Assembly: GCA_031732795.1 (NCBI GenBank)
Contig: JAVMKC010000086.1
Location: 1-64,000, forward strand
Length of the DNA stretch: 64,000 bases
Direction: 5' to 3'
Source: Accumulibacter sp031732795
GTDB lineage: Bacteria; Pseudomonadota; Gammaproteobacteria; Burkholderiales; Rhodocyclaceae
Positions within the stretch are counted from its first letter, which is position 1; each line of letters opens with the position of its first letter. Under the pieces are notes generated by a model. It was not told the origin of the DNA. It saw only the letters and a program-made list of their open reading frames with translations, and did not search any database. Of the stretch, positions 46,656 through 56,700 are shown piece by piece. The position numbers were made by a program, and so were the translations under genes.

Positions 46656-47720
46656 TTATAAAGCAGCCAAAACGGCATCGCCCATCGCCCGTGTCCCGAC
46701 GCGTTGCGCCCCGGGTTGATTAATGTCGGCGGTACGATAGCCTTGCGCAAGGACTTTTTTCACGGCGTTCTCGACACGCGCGGCGGCGGATTCGTTGGCA
46801 AAGGTGTAGCGTAACATCATCGCCACCGACAGGATCGTCGCCAGCGGATTGGCCAGGCCTTTGCCAGCGATGTCCGGCGCAGAGCCGTGGCAGGGCTCGT
46901 AAAGCCCTTTGTTATGTTCATCGAGCGATGCGGAAGGCAGCATGCCGATTGACCCGGTCAGCATCGCCGCTTCATCGGAGAGAATGTCGCCAAACAGATT
47001 GCCGGTGACGATGACGTCGAATTGTTTGGGCTGGCGCACCAGTTGCATCGCCGCGTTGTCGACCAACAGGTGGCTGAGTTCGACGTCGGGATAGTCAACC
47101 GCCGTTTCGTTGGCCACGTCGCGCCACAGTTGCGTGGTTTCGAGAACGTTCATCTTGTCGACCGAACACAGCTTGCGGCGGCGTTTGCGCGCCGCTTCGA
47201 AGGCGACGCGCAGAATTCGCCGAATCTCGCTTTCGTTGTAATGCATGGTGTTGAAGCCGTAGCGTTGCAAGCGACCATCGATCTCGCGCTGTTCGATGCC
47301 GCGCGGCTGACCAAAATAAATGTCGCCGGTCAGTTCCCGGACGATCAGCAGATCGAGTCCGGCGACCACTTCGGGCTTCAACGTTGAAGCGTCGGCCAGT
47401 TCCGGATAGAGAATCGCCGGACGGAAGTTGGCGAACAGGCCCAGTTGTTGGCGAATGGCCAGCAAACCGCGCTCGGGTCGTTGATGACGCGGCAACTGAT
47501 CCCATTGCGGACCGCCGACGGCGCCGAGCAGGACCGCGTCGGCCTGCGCGGCCAGCCGCTGGGTCGCTTCCGGGAAGGGATCGCCGGTGGCGTCCACCGC
47601 GCAGCCGCCGAGCAAGGCCGTTTCCAGTTCGCAGCCCAGGTCCAGCGCCTGCAGGACGCGCACGGCTTCGGCGACGATTTCCGGTCCGATGCCGTCACCA
47701 GGAAGTACGCAGATTTTCAT
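46656..47720 (-). CDS. leuB: 3-isopropylmalate dehydrogenase
   Basis: LeuB oxidises 3-isopropylmalate in leucine synthesis. The 354 residues begin MKICVLPGDGIGPEIVAEA and include LLGAVGGPQWD, the metal-binding region LLVDNAAMQLVRQPKQFDVIVTG region and GLYEPCHGSAPDIAGKG. The ATG at 47720 is preferred over a TTG six codons earlier. It is four bases after leuD. Confidence 0.97.
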   Translation of the reverse strand: MKICVLPGDGIGPEIVAEAVRVLQALDLGCELETALLGGCAVDATGDPFPEATQRLAAQADAVLLGAVGGPQWDQLPRHQRPERGLLAIRQQLGLFANFRPAILYPELADASTLKPEVVAGLDLLIVRELTGDIYFGQPRGIEQREIDGRLQRYGFNTMHYNESEIRRILRVAFEAARKRRRKLCSVDKMNVLETTQLWRDVANETAVDYPDVELSHLLVDNAAMQLVRQPKQFDVIVTGNLFGDILSDEAAMLTGSIGMLPSASLDEHNKGLYEPCHGSAPDIAGKGLANPLATILSVAMMLRYTFANESAAARVENAVKKVLAQGYRTADINQPGAQRVGTRAMGDAVLAAL

Positions 47721-47724
47721 GGTC

Positions 47725-48369
47725 CTATGCTCCCGCAAATAGCCAGGGTTGTTGGTGACGCCGCCGTTCTTCGAAGGCTTTGATCGCTTCGGCGTGACGC
47801 AAGGTCAGGCCGATGTCGTCCCAGCCGTTGAGCAGACATTCCCTGCGGAATGCATCGACCGTAAACGGAACGATCCGACCGTCAGGCCGTCGGACTTGCT
47901 GATTTTCGAGATCAATGACCAGCGAATAGCCCGGCATCGCCTCGACCAGCCGAAACAGTTCGTCAATTTCACCGGCGGGCAAAATAACCGGCAACAAGCC
48001 GTTCTTGAAACAGTTGTTGAAGAAAATGTCGGCGAAGCTTTCGGCGACCACCGCCCGGAAACCGTAATCGAGCAGCGCCCACGGTGCGTGTTCGCGCGAA
48101 CTGCCGCAACCGAAATTCTTGCGGGTCAGCAGGATCGACGCACCATGATAGCGCGCCTGGTTGAGTACGAAATCGGGATCGAGCGGGCGAGAAGCATTGT
48201 CGCGACCGGGTTCGCCAACATCCAGATAACGCCATTCGTCGAACAGATTGGGGCCGAAACCCGAACGTTTGATCGATTTCAGGAACTGCTTGGGGATGAT
48301 CGCGTCGGTGTCTACATTGGCCCGGTCGAGCGGGGCCACCAATCCTTCAAGACAAACAAATTTCTCCAT
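47725..48369 (-). CDS. leuD: 3-isopropylmalate dehydratase small subunit
   Basis: LeuD is the swivelling subunit of isopropylmalate isomerase with LeuC. The 214-residue protein shows DAIIPKQFLKSIKRSGFG, the GCGSSREHAPWAL substrate loop and FFNNCFKNGLLP. It begins 89 bases after leuC. The small entericidin-like gene sometimes found in that gap in relatives was not seen. Confidence 0.97.
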   Translation of the reverse strand: MEKFVCLEGLVAPLDRANVDTDAIIPKQFLKSIKRSGFGPNLFDEWRYLDVGEPGRDNASRPLDPDFVLNQARYHGASILLTRKNFGCGSSREHAPWALLDYGFRAVVAESFADIFFNNCFKNGLLPVILPAGEIDELFRLVEAMPGYSLVIDLENQQVRRPDGRIVPFTVDAFRRECLLNGWDDIGLTLRHAEAIKAFEERRRHQQPWLFAGA

Positions 48370-48458
48370 GTGTTTCTTTCGCTGACTCGCGGCCGGTGGC
48401 CGAAGGTCACGGACTTTGGTCCGAAAATGTTGATTCGTCGTCTCGCATCAGGGCGCGA

Positions 48459-49871
48459 TCAACGGGACAGCAATTGATCGGGTGGCAGAAAGTGTCCGGC
48501 TACCGCTGCGGCCGCCGCCACTTCCGGGCTGACCAGATGTGTCCGGCCTCCCGCACCTTGGCGGCCTTCAAAGTTTCGATTCGAGGTCGACGCGCAACGC
48601 TCACCCGGCTCGAGCCGGTCGGCGTTCATCGCCAGACACATCGAACACCCCGGTTCGCGCCACTCGAAGCCGGCGGCGCGGAAAATCACGTCCAGCCCTT
48701 CCTGTTCAGCCTGCCGTTTGACTTGGCCCGATCCCGGAACGACCAGAGCCAATTTGATGTTCCCGGCCACTTTGCGACCATCGACCACCTTGGCTGCGGC
48801 GCGCAAGTCTTCGATTCGCGAGTTGGTGCAGGAACCGATGAAAACCTTGTCGAGCCGGATGTCGCGGATCGCTTGCTTCGGGGCCAGCCCCATGTACAGC
48901 AGTGCTCGCTCCATGCCGTCGCGCTTGACCGGATCGGCCTGTTCAGCCGGATCGGGAACGCAGGCGTCGATCGGCACGACCATCTCCGGCGAGGTCCCCC
49001 AGGTTACTTGCGGACGAATCTCCGCCGCATTCAGTTCGACGATGCGGTCGAAACGGGCGCCGGGGTCACTGCGCAGATTGCGCCAGGCGCTTACCGCCTG
49101 ATCCCACAACTCGCCTTGCGGGGCAAACGGGCGCCCACGCAAATAATCGATGGTCACCTGGTCCACGGCGACCATGCCCATTCGGGCGCCCGCCTCGATG
49201 GCCATGTTGCACAAGGTCATCCGACCTTCCATCGACAGGGCGCTGATCGCCGGTCCGGCGAACTCGATGGCGTAGCCGGTGCCCCCAGCCGTACCAATAC
49301 GGGCGATGATTGCCAGCGCGAGATCCTTGGCCGTCACTCCCGAAGCGAGTGTGCCCGAAACCTGCACCAGCAGGGTCAGCGAGCGTTTCTGCAGCAGACA
49401 TTGCGTGGCCAGGACATGCTCGACCTCCGAAGTGCCGATGCCATGGGCCATGCAGCCGAATGCGCCGTGAGTGCTGGTATGCGAGTCGCCGCAGACCACG
49501 GTCATCCCCGGCAAGGTGGCACCGGTTTCCGGGCCAACGACATGGACGATGCCTTGGGACGGATCCTTGAACGGAAAATAGGCCAGCGCGCCAGTCTCGG
49601 CGATGTTGGCGTCGAGGGTTTCGACCTGCAGACGGGATACCGGGTCTTCAATTCCCCGCTCCCAATGGTCGGTCGGCGTATTGTGGTCCGCCGTGGCGAC
49701 GATCGACGACACCCGCCAGGGTTTGCGTCCAGCCAGTTTGAGACCTTCGAAGGCCTGTGGACTGGTCACTTCATGGATCAGATGACGGTCGATGTAAATC
49801 AGCGCCGTGCCGTCGGGTTCCTCGACGACGACGTGATCTTGCCAAAGCTTTTCGTAAAGAGTTTGCGGCAT
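48459..49871 (-). CDS. leuC: 3-isopropylmalate dehydratase large subunit
   Basis: LeuC holds the 4Fe-4S cluster of isopropylmalate isomerase. The 470 residues contain the three cluster cysteines, in FIGSCTNSRIEDL and EPGCSMCLAMN, with VCGDSHTSTHGAFG upstream. It leads leuC-leuD-leuB-asd on the minus strand. A CATAAT box at 49923-49928 could be its -10, but no fitting -35 is seen. Confidence 0.98.
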   Translation of the reverse strand: MPQTLYEKLWQDHVVVEEPDGTALIYIDRHLIHEVTSPQAFEGLKLAGRKPWRVSSIVATADHNTPTDHWERGIEDPVSRLQVETLDANIAETGALAYFPFKDPSQGIVHVVGPETGATLPGMTVVCGDSHTSTHGAFGCMAHGIGTSEVEHVLATQCLLQKRSLTLLVQVSGTLASGVTAKDLALAIIARIGTAGGTGYAIEFAGPAISALSMEGRMTLCNMAIEAGARMGMVAVDQVTIDYLRGRPFAPQGELWDQAVSAWRNLRSDPGARFDRIVELNAAEIRPQVTWGTSPEMVVPIDACVPDPAEQADPVKRDGMERALLYMGLAPKQAIRDIRLDKVFIGSCTNSRIEDLRAAAKVVDGRKVAGNIKLALVVPGSGQVKRQAEQEGLDVIFRAAGFEWREPGCSMCLAMNADRLEPGERCASTSNRNFEGRQGAGGRTHLVSPEVAAAAAVAGHFLPPDQLLSR

Positions 49872-49940
49872 GGATAGCTATCCGGCGGCTTTCAGGCGGC
49901 CGGATCCTGAAACAAAGGTCCGATTATGTCACAGCGCGTC

Positions 49941-49970
49941 GGTGGCGGCTCGTGCGCCGTGGCCGCCACC
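49941..49970 (-). terminator. 9-bp hairpin after the M48 protease gene
   Basis: GGTGGCGGC (49941-49949) and GCCGCCACC (49962-49970) form a perfect stem with a 12-base loop, starting 10 bases after the M48 gene stop. No T-run follows on the minus strand, so the terminator reading is tentative. It also lies directly upstream of the possible leuC -10 box. Confidence 0.4.
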
Positions 49971-49980
49971 CATTTATTTG

Positions 49981-50820
49981 TCAGCGGCGACGGGCAGCGG
50001 AATAAAGCGGTTGTACGCGTTGCGCATAGACCCGCAAATCGGCAATCCGCGCCTCGTGCGACGGATGGGTGGATAACCACTGTGGCGGTTGCCCGCCGCC
50101 GACGCGGCTCATTTTTTCCCACAGGGTGATCGCCGCCGCGGGATCGTAACCGGCACGCGCGGCGAGTTCGATACCGACACGGTCCGCCTCCTGTTCCATC
50201 TCGCGGGAATTCGGGCGCATGAAGGCCAAGTCGCCGACCGCGCCGATTGCCGTCTGTCCCAAACGGGTGTCGACGCCGAAGTAGGCGCCGATCACCGCTC
50301 CGCCGAGCGCCGCCGCAACGTTGACCCCGGCAGCCTGGCTGGCTTTCTCGCGACCGTGCTCGCGCAAGGCATGGGCAATTTCATGACCCATCACCGCCGC
50401 CAATTCGTCATCGGTGGCTTGCAATTGCTCGATCAGGCCGCTATAGACCGCCATCTTGCCGCCGGGCATGCACCAGGCATTCACTTCCTTGGCGGTAAGC
50501 ACATTGACTTCCCATTGCCAGCTCGGTGCATCGTTGCGGAAGGTGGCGGTGGCCGGGATCAGGCGATTGGCGATGTGCCGTACCCGTTCGACCTGTCGGG
50601 AATCGCGGTTGAGCACGCCCTTGCTGCGTGCCGAATCGATGGTCGTCTTATAGGCGGTGGCCGCCGAGCGATTCACTTCGCTCGATGACAGCAGCATCGT
50701 CTGTCCGCGCTCGACACCAACCGCGCCGCCGCTGGTGGTCTGCGTCGTCGCGCAGCCGCTCAACAACAGGGCCAGCAGTCCGGAAAGGCATAAATAACGT
50801 TTGATCGGCAAATGGTTCAT
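49981..50820 (-). CDS. M48-family zinc metalloprotease lipoprotein
   Basis: The 279-residue product has a lipoprotein signal (LSGLLALLLSGCATTQ, Cys near 22) and a peptidase M48 domain with the zinc motif GHEIAHALREHGRE and the third ligand in NSREMEQEADRVGIELAARAGYDP. Related outer-membrane proteases of the LoiP/YcaL type clear faulty envelope proteins. The start is the ATG at 50820; the frame is open far into the MFS gene upstream, but those residues are not of the family. It follows the MFS gene by 32 bases. Confidence 0.9.
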   Translation of the reverse strand: MNHLPIKRYLCLSGLLALLLSGCATTQTTSGGAVGVERGQTMLLSSSEVNRSAATAYKTTIDSARSKGVLNRDSRQVERVRHIANRLIPATATFRNDAPSWQWEVNVLTAKEVNAWCMPGGKMAVYSGLIEQLQATDDELAAVMGHEIAHALREHGREKASQAAGVNVAAALGGAVIGAYFGVDTRLGQTAIGAVGDLAFMRPNSREMEQEADRVGIELAARAGYDPAAAITLWEKMSRVGGGQPPQWLSTHPSHEARIADLRVYAQRVQPLYSAARRR

Positions 50821-50852
50821 CGGTGATCGTCCTTGTTCGTTGATGTGGCTGC

Positions 50853-52016
50853 TCACTGATTCTTGGCAGGCCCGCTCCCGGTATCCTTGATCCAGAGCGC
50901 GACGCAGAACCAGCCCATCAGTGCCAGAAAGGCACTCAAAGTATAGGTCGGCGCCGGACCGAAAAGTCCCCAGGTCCAGCCGCTGAGCACACTGCCGAGC
51001 AAGCCGCCGGCGCCAAACGACAAACTGGAATACAAGGCCTGTCCGCGTCCCTGGTAACGGCCAGGAAACCAGCGGTTGACCGCGGCGACCGACGCCGCGT
51101 GGCAGGCGCCGAAAGTCAGGCCGTGCAGCAGTTGCGCCAGCACCAGCAGCGCCAACCATTCGACACCCCAGGCGATGATCAAAAACCGCAGCACTGCGGC
51201 GGCGAAGCAGGCCAGCAGGATGGTACGCAGACTGAAGCGACGGAGCAAGTCGGCCATGTGGAAAAAAACGACGATCTCGGCGACGACGCCGAGCGACCAC
51301 AGGCAGCCGACCAGCCACTTGTCATATTGGTGCGCGGTCAGATAAATCGAGTAAAAGACGTACAGCGCACCGTGCGCAGCAGACATGGCGAAACTGGCAA
51401 CGAGCAAGGCCCGTACCCGCGGTTGCGCGACGATATGAGCCACAGGCTTCGGTGCGCTGGGCTCCTCGCGCGGCGGGGCGTCCGGCAGCGCCAGAGCAAA
51501 AAGGGCGATTCCGGCCAGGGTCGCGAAGAGTACCCACAGCAAGCCTGACAGTGGGATCCGGTCGAGCAGGGCGCCGGTAGCGGTTACAGCGACGATGAAG
51601 CCGATCGATCCCCACAGGCGAATCCGGCTATAGCGCGCCGAGTTTTCGTGCAGATGGTTGAAGGTGATCGCTTCAACCAGCGGCAACGCCGCGCTCCAGA
51701 AAAACGCCAGTACGGCCAGGGCCAACAACATCGTTTTGAAGTCGTCGGCGGCAAAAAATGCCGAGAATCCGATCAGGCTGAAGAGTGCCGTCGAGCGGAC
51801 GACGGCAAGCGGACATCGCCAGCGATCGGCCAGCGATCCCCAGAGATACGGCGCGAACAATCGCATCAACTGCATCTGCGACATCAGCAGACCGATATCG
51901 GTCGCCGAAAACGAGCACTCCTGGAGATAGAGACCGAAATACGGGGAAAACGCGCCGATGAAGGCGAAATAAAAGAAGTAATACCCGGAAAGGCGCCAAT
52001 AAGGAAGGGAATGCAT
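50853..52016 (-). CDS. MFS transporter of the HcaT/LacY-like group
   Basis: The 387 residues form twelve membrane helices and begin MHSLPYWRLSGYYFFYFAFIGAFSPYFGLYL, the pattern of MFS_1-like carriers annotated as 3-phenylpropionate transporters. A charged loop between helices 6 and 7 (DAPPREEPSAPKP) is normal. The substrate cannot be read from sequence, and no catabolic genes are nearby. It is 46 bases after the DUF465 gene. Confidence 0.85.
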   Translation of the reverse strand: MHSLPYWRLSGYYFFYFAFIGAFSPYFGLYLQECSFSATDIGLLMSQMQLMRLFAPYLWGSLADRWRCPLAVVRSTALFSLIGFSAFFAADDFKTMLLALAVLAFFWSAALPLVEAITFNHLHENSARYSRIRLWGSIGFIVAVTATGALLDRIPLSGLLWVLFATLAGIALFALALPDAPPREEPSAPKPVAHIVAQPRVRALLVASFAMSAAHGALYVFYSIYLTAHQYDKWLVGCLWSLGVVAEIVVFFHMADLLRRFSLRTILLACFAAAVLRFLIIAWGVEWLALLVLAQLLHGLTFGACHAASVAAVNRWFPGRYQGRGQALYSSLSFGAGGLLGSVLSGWTWGLFGPAPTYTLSAFLALMGWFCVALWIKDTGSGPAKNQ

Positions 52017-52062
52017 CCGGTGATTTTACCGGATGCAGTGGAGCGCGCCGGTCGGCGGCGGA

Positions 52063-52314
52063 TCAGCGGCCGGTGTTGAAGCTGCGCAACATGTGGTACA
52101 TCTGGTCTTTCAGACGCACCCGCTGCTTTTTCATGTTTTCGATGGTGAAGTCATCGACAGGCAGGTCGTCCTCTTCGAGGCGTTCCACTTCCCGCGTCAA
52201 TTCCTCGTACTCCAGGAACATTTGGCCAAACCGTTCGTTTTCCGATTTCAGCGCTTGAATCGAATCCAGATACTCGGGGAACTCGTGATGAAGGTCGTGG
52301 TGTTCAACTTGCAT
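52063..52314 (-). CDS. DUF465 (YdcH-like) small helical protein
   Basis: This 83-residue charged protein (MQVEHHDLHHEFPEYLDSI at the start, ending KKQRVRLKDQMYHMLRSF) matches DUF465, small coiled-coil proteins of unknown role. The ATG at 52314 gives the family N-terminus. A promoter with perfect TATAAT stands about 55 bases upstream, so it is transcribed separately from aroC, perhaps with the MFS and M48 genes. Confidence 0.85.
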   Translation of the reverse strand: MQVEHHDLHHEFPEYLDSIQALKSENERFGQMFLEYEELTREVERLEEDDLPVDDFTIENMKKQRVRLKDQMYHMLRSFNTGR

Positions 52315-52366
52315 GACATGGCCTCTGGCTGATCCCGGCCCGCCCCATGCGTCACCGGACCGCGCG

Positions 52367-52395
52367 ATTATAACCATCGGACGGCTAACCGTCAC
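52367..52395 (-). promoter_or_regulatory. Sigma70 promoter of the DUF465 gene
   Basis: GTGACG (52390-52395) and a perfect TATAAT (52367-52372) are 17 bases apart on the minus strand. The -35 lies inside the last codons of aroC. Between them GACGG-TTAG-CCGTC forms a small hairpin containing the aroC stop codon. Confidence 0.55.
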
Positions 52396-53494
52396 CCGAC
52401 ACACGACCGGCGATGCGCGGAGTGGTGCAGACTACGTCGGCGCATTGTGCCCGGTGCCGCAAAGCCTGGTCGATCAATACCAGTGCCAGCATCGCTTCGG
52501 CGATCGGCGTGGCGCGGATGCCGACGCAGGGATCGTGGCGGCCATGCGTTTCGACCTGTGTCGCCTCCCCGCTCAAGGTGATCGATCGTCTGGGCAGTCG
52601 GATGCTCGACGTCGGTTTGACAGCCAGCCGGACGACGATATCCTGCCCGGTCGACAAACCGCCGAGTACCCCCCCGGCATGATTGCTCAAAAACCCCGCC
52701 GGCGACATTTCGTCGCCATGTTCGCTGCCTTTTTGGCGGATCGCGGCGAAGCCGGCGCCGATTTCGACGCCTTTGACGGCATTGATGCCCATCATCGCGT
52801 AGGCGATCTCGGCGTCGAGCCGGCCATAAACCGGCTCGCCCCAGCCGGGAGGAACGCCACGGGCGCTGACGCTGATCTCGGCCCCCACTGAATCGCCCGT
52901 TTTGCGCAATTGATCCATGTAGGCTTCAAGTTGCGGGACGATCGCCGAATTTGGCGCAAAAAACGGGTTTTCAGCGGTCTCCGCCAGGGAAACGAAGGGA
53001 ATATCGATAGGCCCCAGTCGGCTCATCCAGCCGTGGATCGTCACACCGTAGCGCTCGGCCAGCCACTTGCGCGCGATGGCGCCGGCAGCGACCCGCACCG
53101 CCGTTTCACGGGCCGATGAACGTCCACCGCCCCGATAATCGCGAAAACCGTATTTCTGGGTGTAGACATAATCGGCATGACCGGGGCGGAACGTTTCGGC
53201 AATCGCGCCGTAATCCTTGCTGCGCTGATCCTGGTTCCGGATCAGCAAGGCAATCGGCGTACCGGTGGTCTTGCCGTCGAAAATGCCGGAAAGAATTTCC
53301 ACTTCGTCGGGTTCGCGTCTTTGCGTGACGTGACGCGATGTTCCCGGTTTGCGACGATCGAGTTCGGCCTGGATGTCGGCGGCGCACAAGGCCAACCCCG
53401 GTGGGCAGCCATCGACCACGCCGCCGATGGCGACACCGTGGGACTCGCCGAAGGACGTCACCGTAAACAGGGTACCGATGGTGTTGCCGGACAT
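52385..53494 (-). CDS. aroC: Chorismate synthase
   Basis: AroC makes chorismate from EPSP, using reduced FMN. The 369-residue protein has MSGNTIGTLFTVTSFGESHG at the start and RGGGRSSARETAVRVAAGA, the family signatures. TRPFYVYTQKYG-type residues appear as YVYTQKYGFRDYRGG. The gene is separated from the SNF2 gene by 279 bases that contain at most a tiny reading frame. Confidence 0.97.
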   Translation of the reverse strand: MSGNTIGTLFTVTSFGESHGVAIGGVVDGCPPGLALCAADIQAELDRRKPGTSRHVTQRREPDEVEILSGIFDGKTTGTPIALLIRNQDQRSKDYGAIAETFRPGHADYVYTQKYGFRDYRGGGRSSARETAVRVAAGAIARKWLAERYGVTIHGWMSRLGPIDIPFVSLAETAENPFFAPNSAIVPQLEAYMDQLRKTGDSVGAEISVSARGVPPGWGEPVYGRLDAEIAYAMMGINAVKGVEIGAGFAAIRQKGSEHGDEMSPAGFLSNHAGGVLGGLSTGQDIVVRLAVKPTSSIRLPRRSITLSGEATQVETHGRHDPCVGIRATPIAEAMLALVLIDQALRHRAQCADVVCTTPRIAGRVSGDG

Positions 53495-53631
53495 GATTTT
53501 CCCTGGGATTTTGAACTGGAACGCAGTCTACCATAGCCCTTCGCGCACGCCGCCGTCCCTCCCGGCGATCAAAACCGGAGTCGCCCGACAGTGCGCAAAC
53601 CGGCTGCTCGATCCGTCGAGTCCGGTCACCG

Positions 53632-53760
53632 TCAGTGTTTTGCCCCGGCAGGCGGATGAAAGTGCCCTTCTTCGACGAACGATACGGCTGCGAGTACTTC
53701 GTAGCGGTTTTTGATACGGACGTCCGGGAATAGCCTGAGAATTTGTAAAGCTGCCGCCAC
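53632..53760 (-). CDS. Possible 42-residue peptide or remnant after the SNF2 gene
   Basis: From a GTG at 53760 a short frame reads AAALQILRLFPDVRIKNRYE, then LAAVSFVEEGHFHPPAG, ending in KH. The composition looks more like protein than chance, but there is no clear ribosome site, it is very short, and no family is recognised. It could be a remnant or random open frame. Confidence 0.15.
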   Translation of the reverse strand: MAAALQILRLFPDVRIKNRYEVLAAVSFVEEGHFHPPAGAKH

Positions 53761-53773
53761 TCCGAACGCAGGC

Positions 53774-56700
53774 TCACTCCGGCAGCGGCGAGAACAAGGC
53801 CGCCAGATCCTCGCTGGTGAATTTGGCATCCACCGTGTCATCATCGGCCAGGATTTGCGCGGCCAGTTCGGCCTTGCGTTCCTGCAGGGTGAGGATTTTT
53901 TCTTCGATGCTGCCGGCGACGATCAACTTATAGACGAAAACCGGTTTGTCCTGGCCGAGACGGTGCGCCCGATCGGTGGCTTGGTTCTCGGCGGCCGGGT
54001 TCCACCACGGATCGTAGTGGATGACGGTATCGGCCGCCGTCAGATTGAGACCGACACCGCCGGTTTTCAGACTGATCAGGAAGATCGGTACCTCTGCGTT
54101 TTGAAAACGGCGCACCAGATCCTCGCGGTCGCGGCTTTGGCCGGTCAGCAACAGATAATCGAGCCCGGCGGCCTTGAGCTCTTTTTCGATCAATTGCAGC
54201 ATGCTGGTAAATTGCGAAAAGAGCAGAATCCGTCGCCCTTCCTCGACCTGCTCGGGGAGCATGGTCATCAACAACTCGAGTTTGGCACGTTCACGGACTT
54301 TCTGTGCGGCCTTGGCCTTGACCAGCCGCGGATCACAACAGACCTGACGGAGTTTGAGCAAGGCATCGAGAATGACGATCTGGCTGCGGCTGAAGCCTTT
54401 GTTGGCGATTTCCGCGCGGACTTTCTCGTCCATCGCCACGCGTACCGTTTCATAGAGATCGCGCTGACCGCCAGTCAGTTCGACCTTGCGGATGATGACC
54501 GTCTTCGGCGGCAATTCACGCGCCACTTCTTCCTTCCGGCGGCGGAGGATGAACGGCTGAACGCGGCGCGCCAACAACTCACGCCGCTCGCTGTCATTCT
54601 GCTTTTCGATCGGTGTCCGCCAAAATTTGGTGAACGCGTGATTGCTGCCGAGAAAGCCGGGCAACAGAAAATCGAATTGGCTCCACAATTCGCCGAGATG
54701 GTTTTCCAATGGCGTGCCGGTCAGACACAGCCGATGGCGAGCGTCGATCTGCCGGACTACGGCGGCTCCCTGACTGCGCGAATTTTTGACCGTTTGCGCT
54801 TCATCGAGAATCAGCAGGTGATAGCGATGCAGCATCAGTTCGGCGGCGTCGCGCCAGAGCAAGGGGTAGGTGGTCAACACCACATCGTGATGCGCGATCT
54901 CGGCAAAGTGGCTTTTGCGTTCGGGACCGTGCAAAGAGAGGATCGTCAGCATCGGGGCGAAGCGGGCGGCTTCGTTTTTCCAGTTGAAGATCAGCGAGGT
55001 CGGCAGGACGATCAGTGACGGCAGATCGAGTCGGCCGGCTTCTTTTTCGAGCAGCAAATGGGCCAGCGTCTGCGCGGTCTTGCCGAGCCCCATATCGTCG
55101 GCCAGGATTCCGGCAATGTTCTGTTCACGCAGAAACTGCAGCCAGGCCAGTCCTTCGAGCTGGTAATGGCGCAGCTCGAGGCCCAGTCCCGCCGGCGGAT
55201 CGAGCCGGGCGATGCCCTGCGCGGCGCTCAAGCGTTTGGCCAGCGCCAGAATGTCGTGCTGGCCGCGAAACCGCCAACGTCCAGGATCGTTGAAAGCCGC
55301 CAGCCGCGGTGCGTCGAAACGCGACACGCGCAGGGCGGTGCCGCCGAGCAAGCCATCGAAGAGGTCGATCAAGGTCGCCGCCAACAATTTCAGCCGCTCG
55401 GCCGCGGCGCGGATACGTTGTCCGCTGGCGGTGATCAGATCGATGATTTCGTCGTCGGCGATTCGCGCCAGTTGGCCGACATCGAGCCAGCGGTGATCTC
55501 GCCGAAAGAGGGCGGCGAGCAGCGGTGCCAGCGGCAGTCGCTCGCCTTCGACGAAGATGCCGAGGTCGAGGTTGAACCACCCGTTCTCCGCTTCGCTCAG
55601 TTCCGCATCCCAGGCGTCGATATCGAGTTGGCGATGGCGGAAGTCAGCGGCAAAATCGACGTGCCAACCCGCTTCACGCAAGCGCAACAGATCATCGCGC
55701 ATGAACACCGGCCATTTGGCGAGTTCGGCCAGGCCATACGCGTTGTCGGGCGGCCGGCCGAAGGTATGCAAGACATAACCGGGAATTTTTTCGAAATCAC
55801 AACTGAACAACTGATCCATCAGCCGTGTCTCGACCTCGTGCTGGCGTTCGATATGCACCGTCTCACCGCTGGCCAGCACCGCGTAGTCCCGCAAGTCGTC
55901 AGGAGCCACTTCGGCATCGTCGTAGACGAAAACCGGTACGGCGATATCGAAGGGTCCGCCGCTGTAGCTGATCAGGTAATCGCGCCAATTGCGATTGCCG
56001 TGGGTATTCAGCGTCTGCAGCCGCAGTACCGCTTGCGGCGCGGCGACGATGCTGCGCAGGATGACGTGCGGCGCTTCTGGAGCAACCGGTACGCCGGCGT
56101 TTAACGGTTGGGCGAGGGCGTCGTCCATCTGCGCCGCCGCCACCGCCGACAGTGGCGGCAAGGCGAACAATCGCGCGACGACCGCTGGATTGCCCACCAC
56201 GGCCAGCGGCCCGATCTCCTGCCGGTCGACATCGATATACCAGGGAACCGGCAAAGGAATGATCAGGCTGGCCGTGGGTTCGGCCAACAGTGTCGGCCGT
56301 TGCAACCCATCCTCCTCCTCACTGCGCCAAGTGACCGTCGCCGGACGCGGCTCGGCCAGTGTCAGGAGCGAGTGATCGTCATGACGATACAGTCGGCCGC
56401 TCTGGGCCATCAACTTCAGAACTTCGGCCCCGTGTTGCGGGCCGAGACCGAAAGCCTGCAAACCGGTATCCACCGCCCGTTCGGCCCACAACAAACGCAG
56501 GATCGGTCGGTCGTCGTCGCTGAGGAAACGTTGCGTTCGGTCCAGGGCGCGATCGAGACTCCATAACTCGTCGCCGTTCTCTGGATAACGCCCTTTGCGG
56601 ACAACGATTCCAAAACCACGGCTATCGTCGGTCCACTGCAGCAAATAAAACAGTTGTTGCCGGCCAACCGGCGTCTGACGATCGTTCTTGCTGACCGCCA

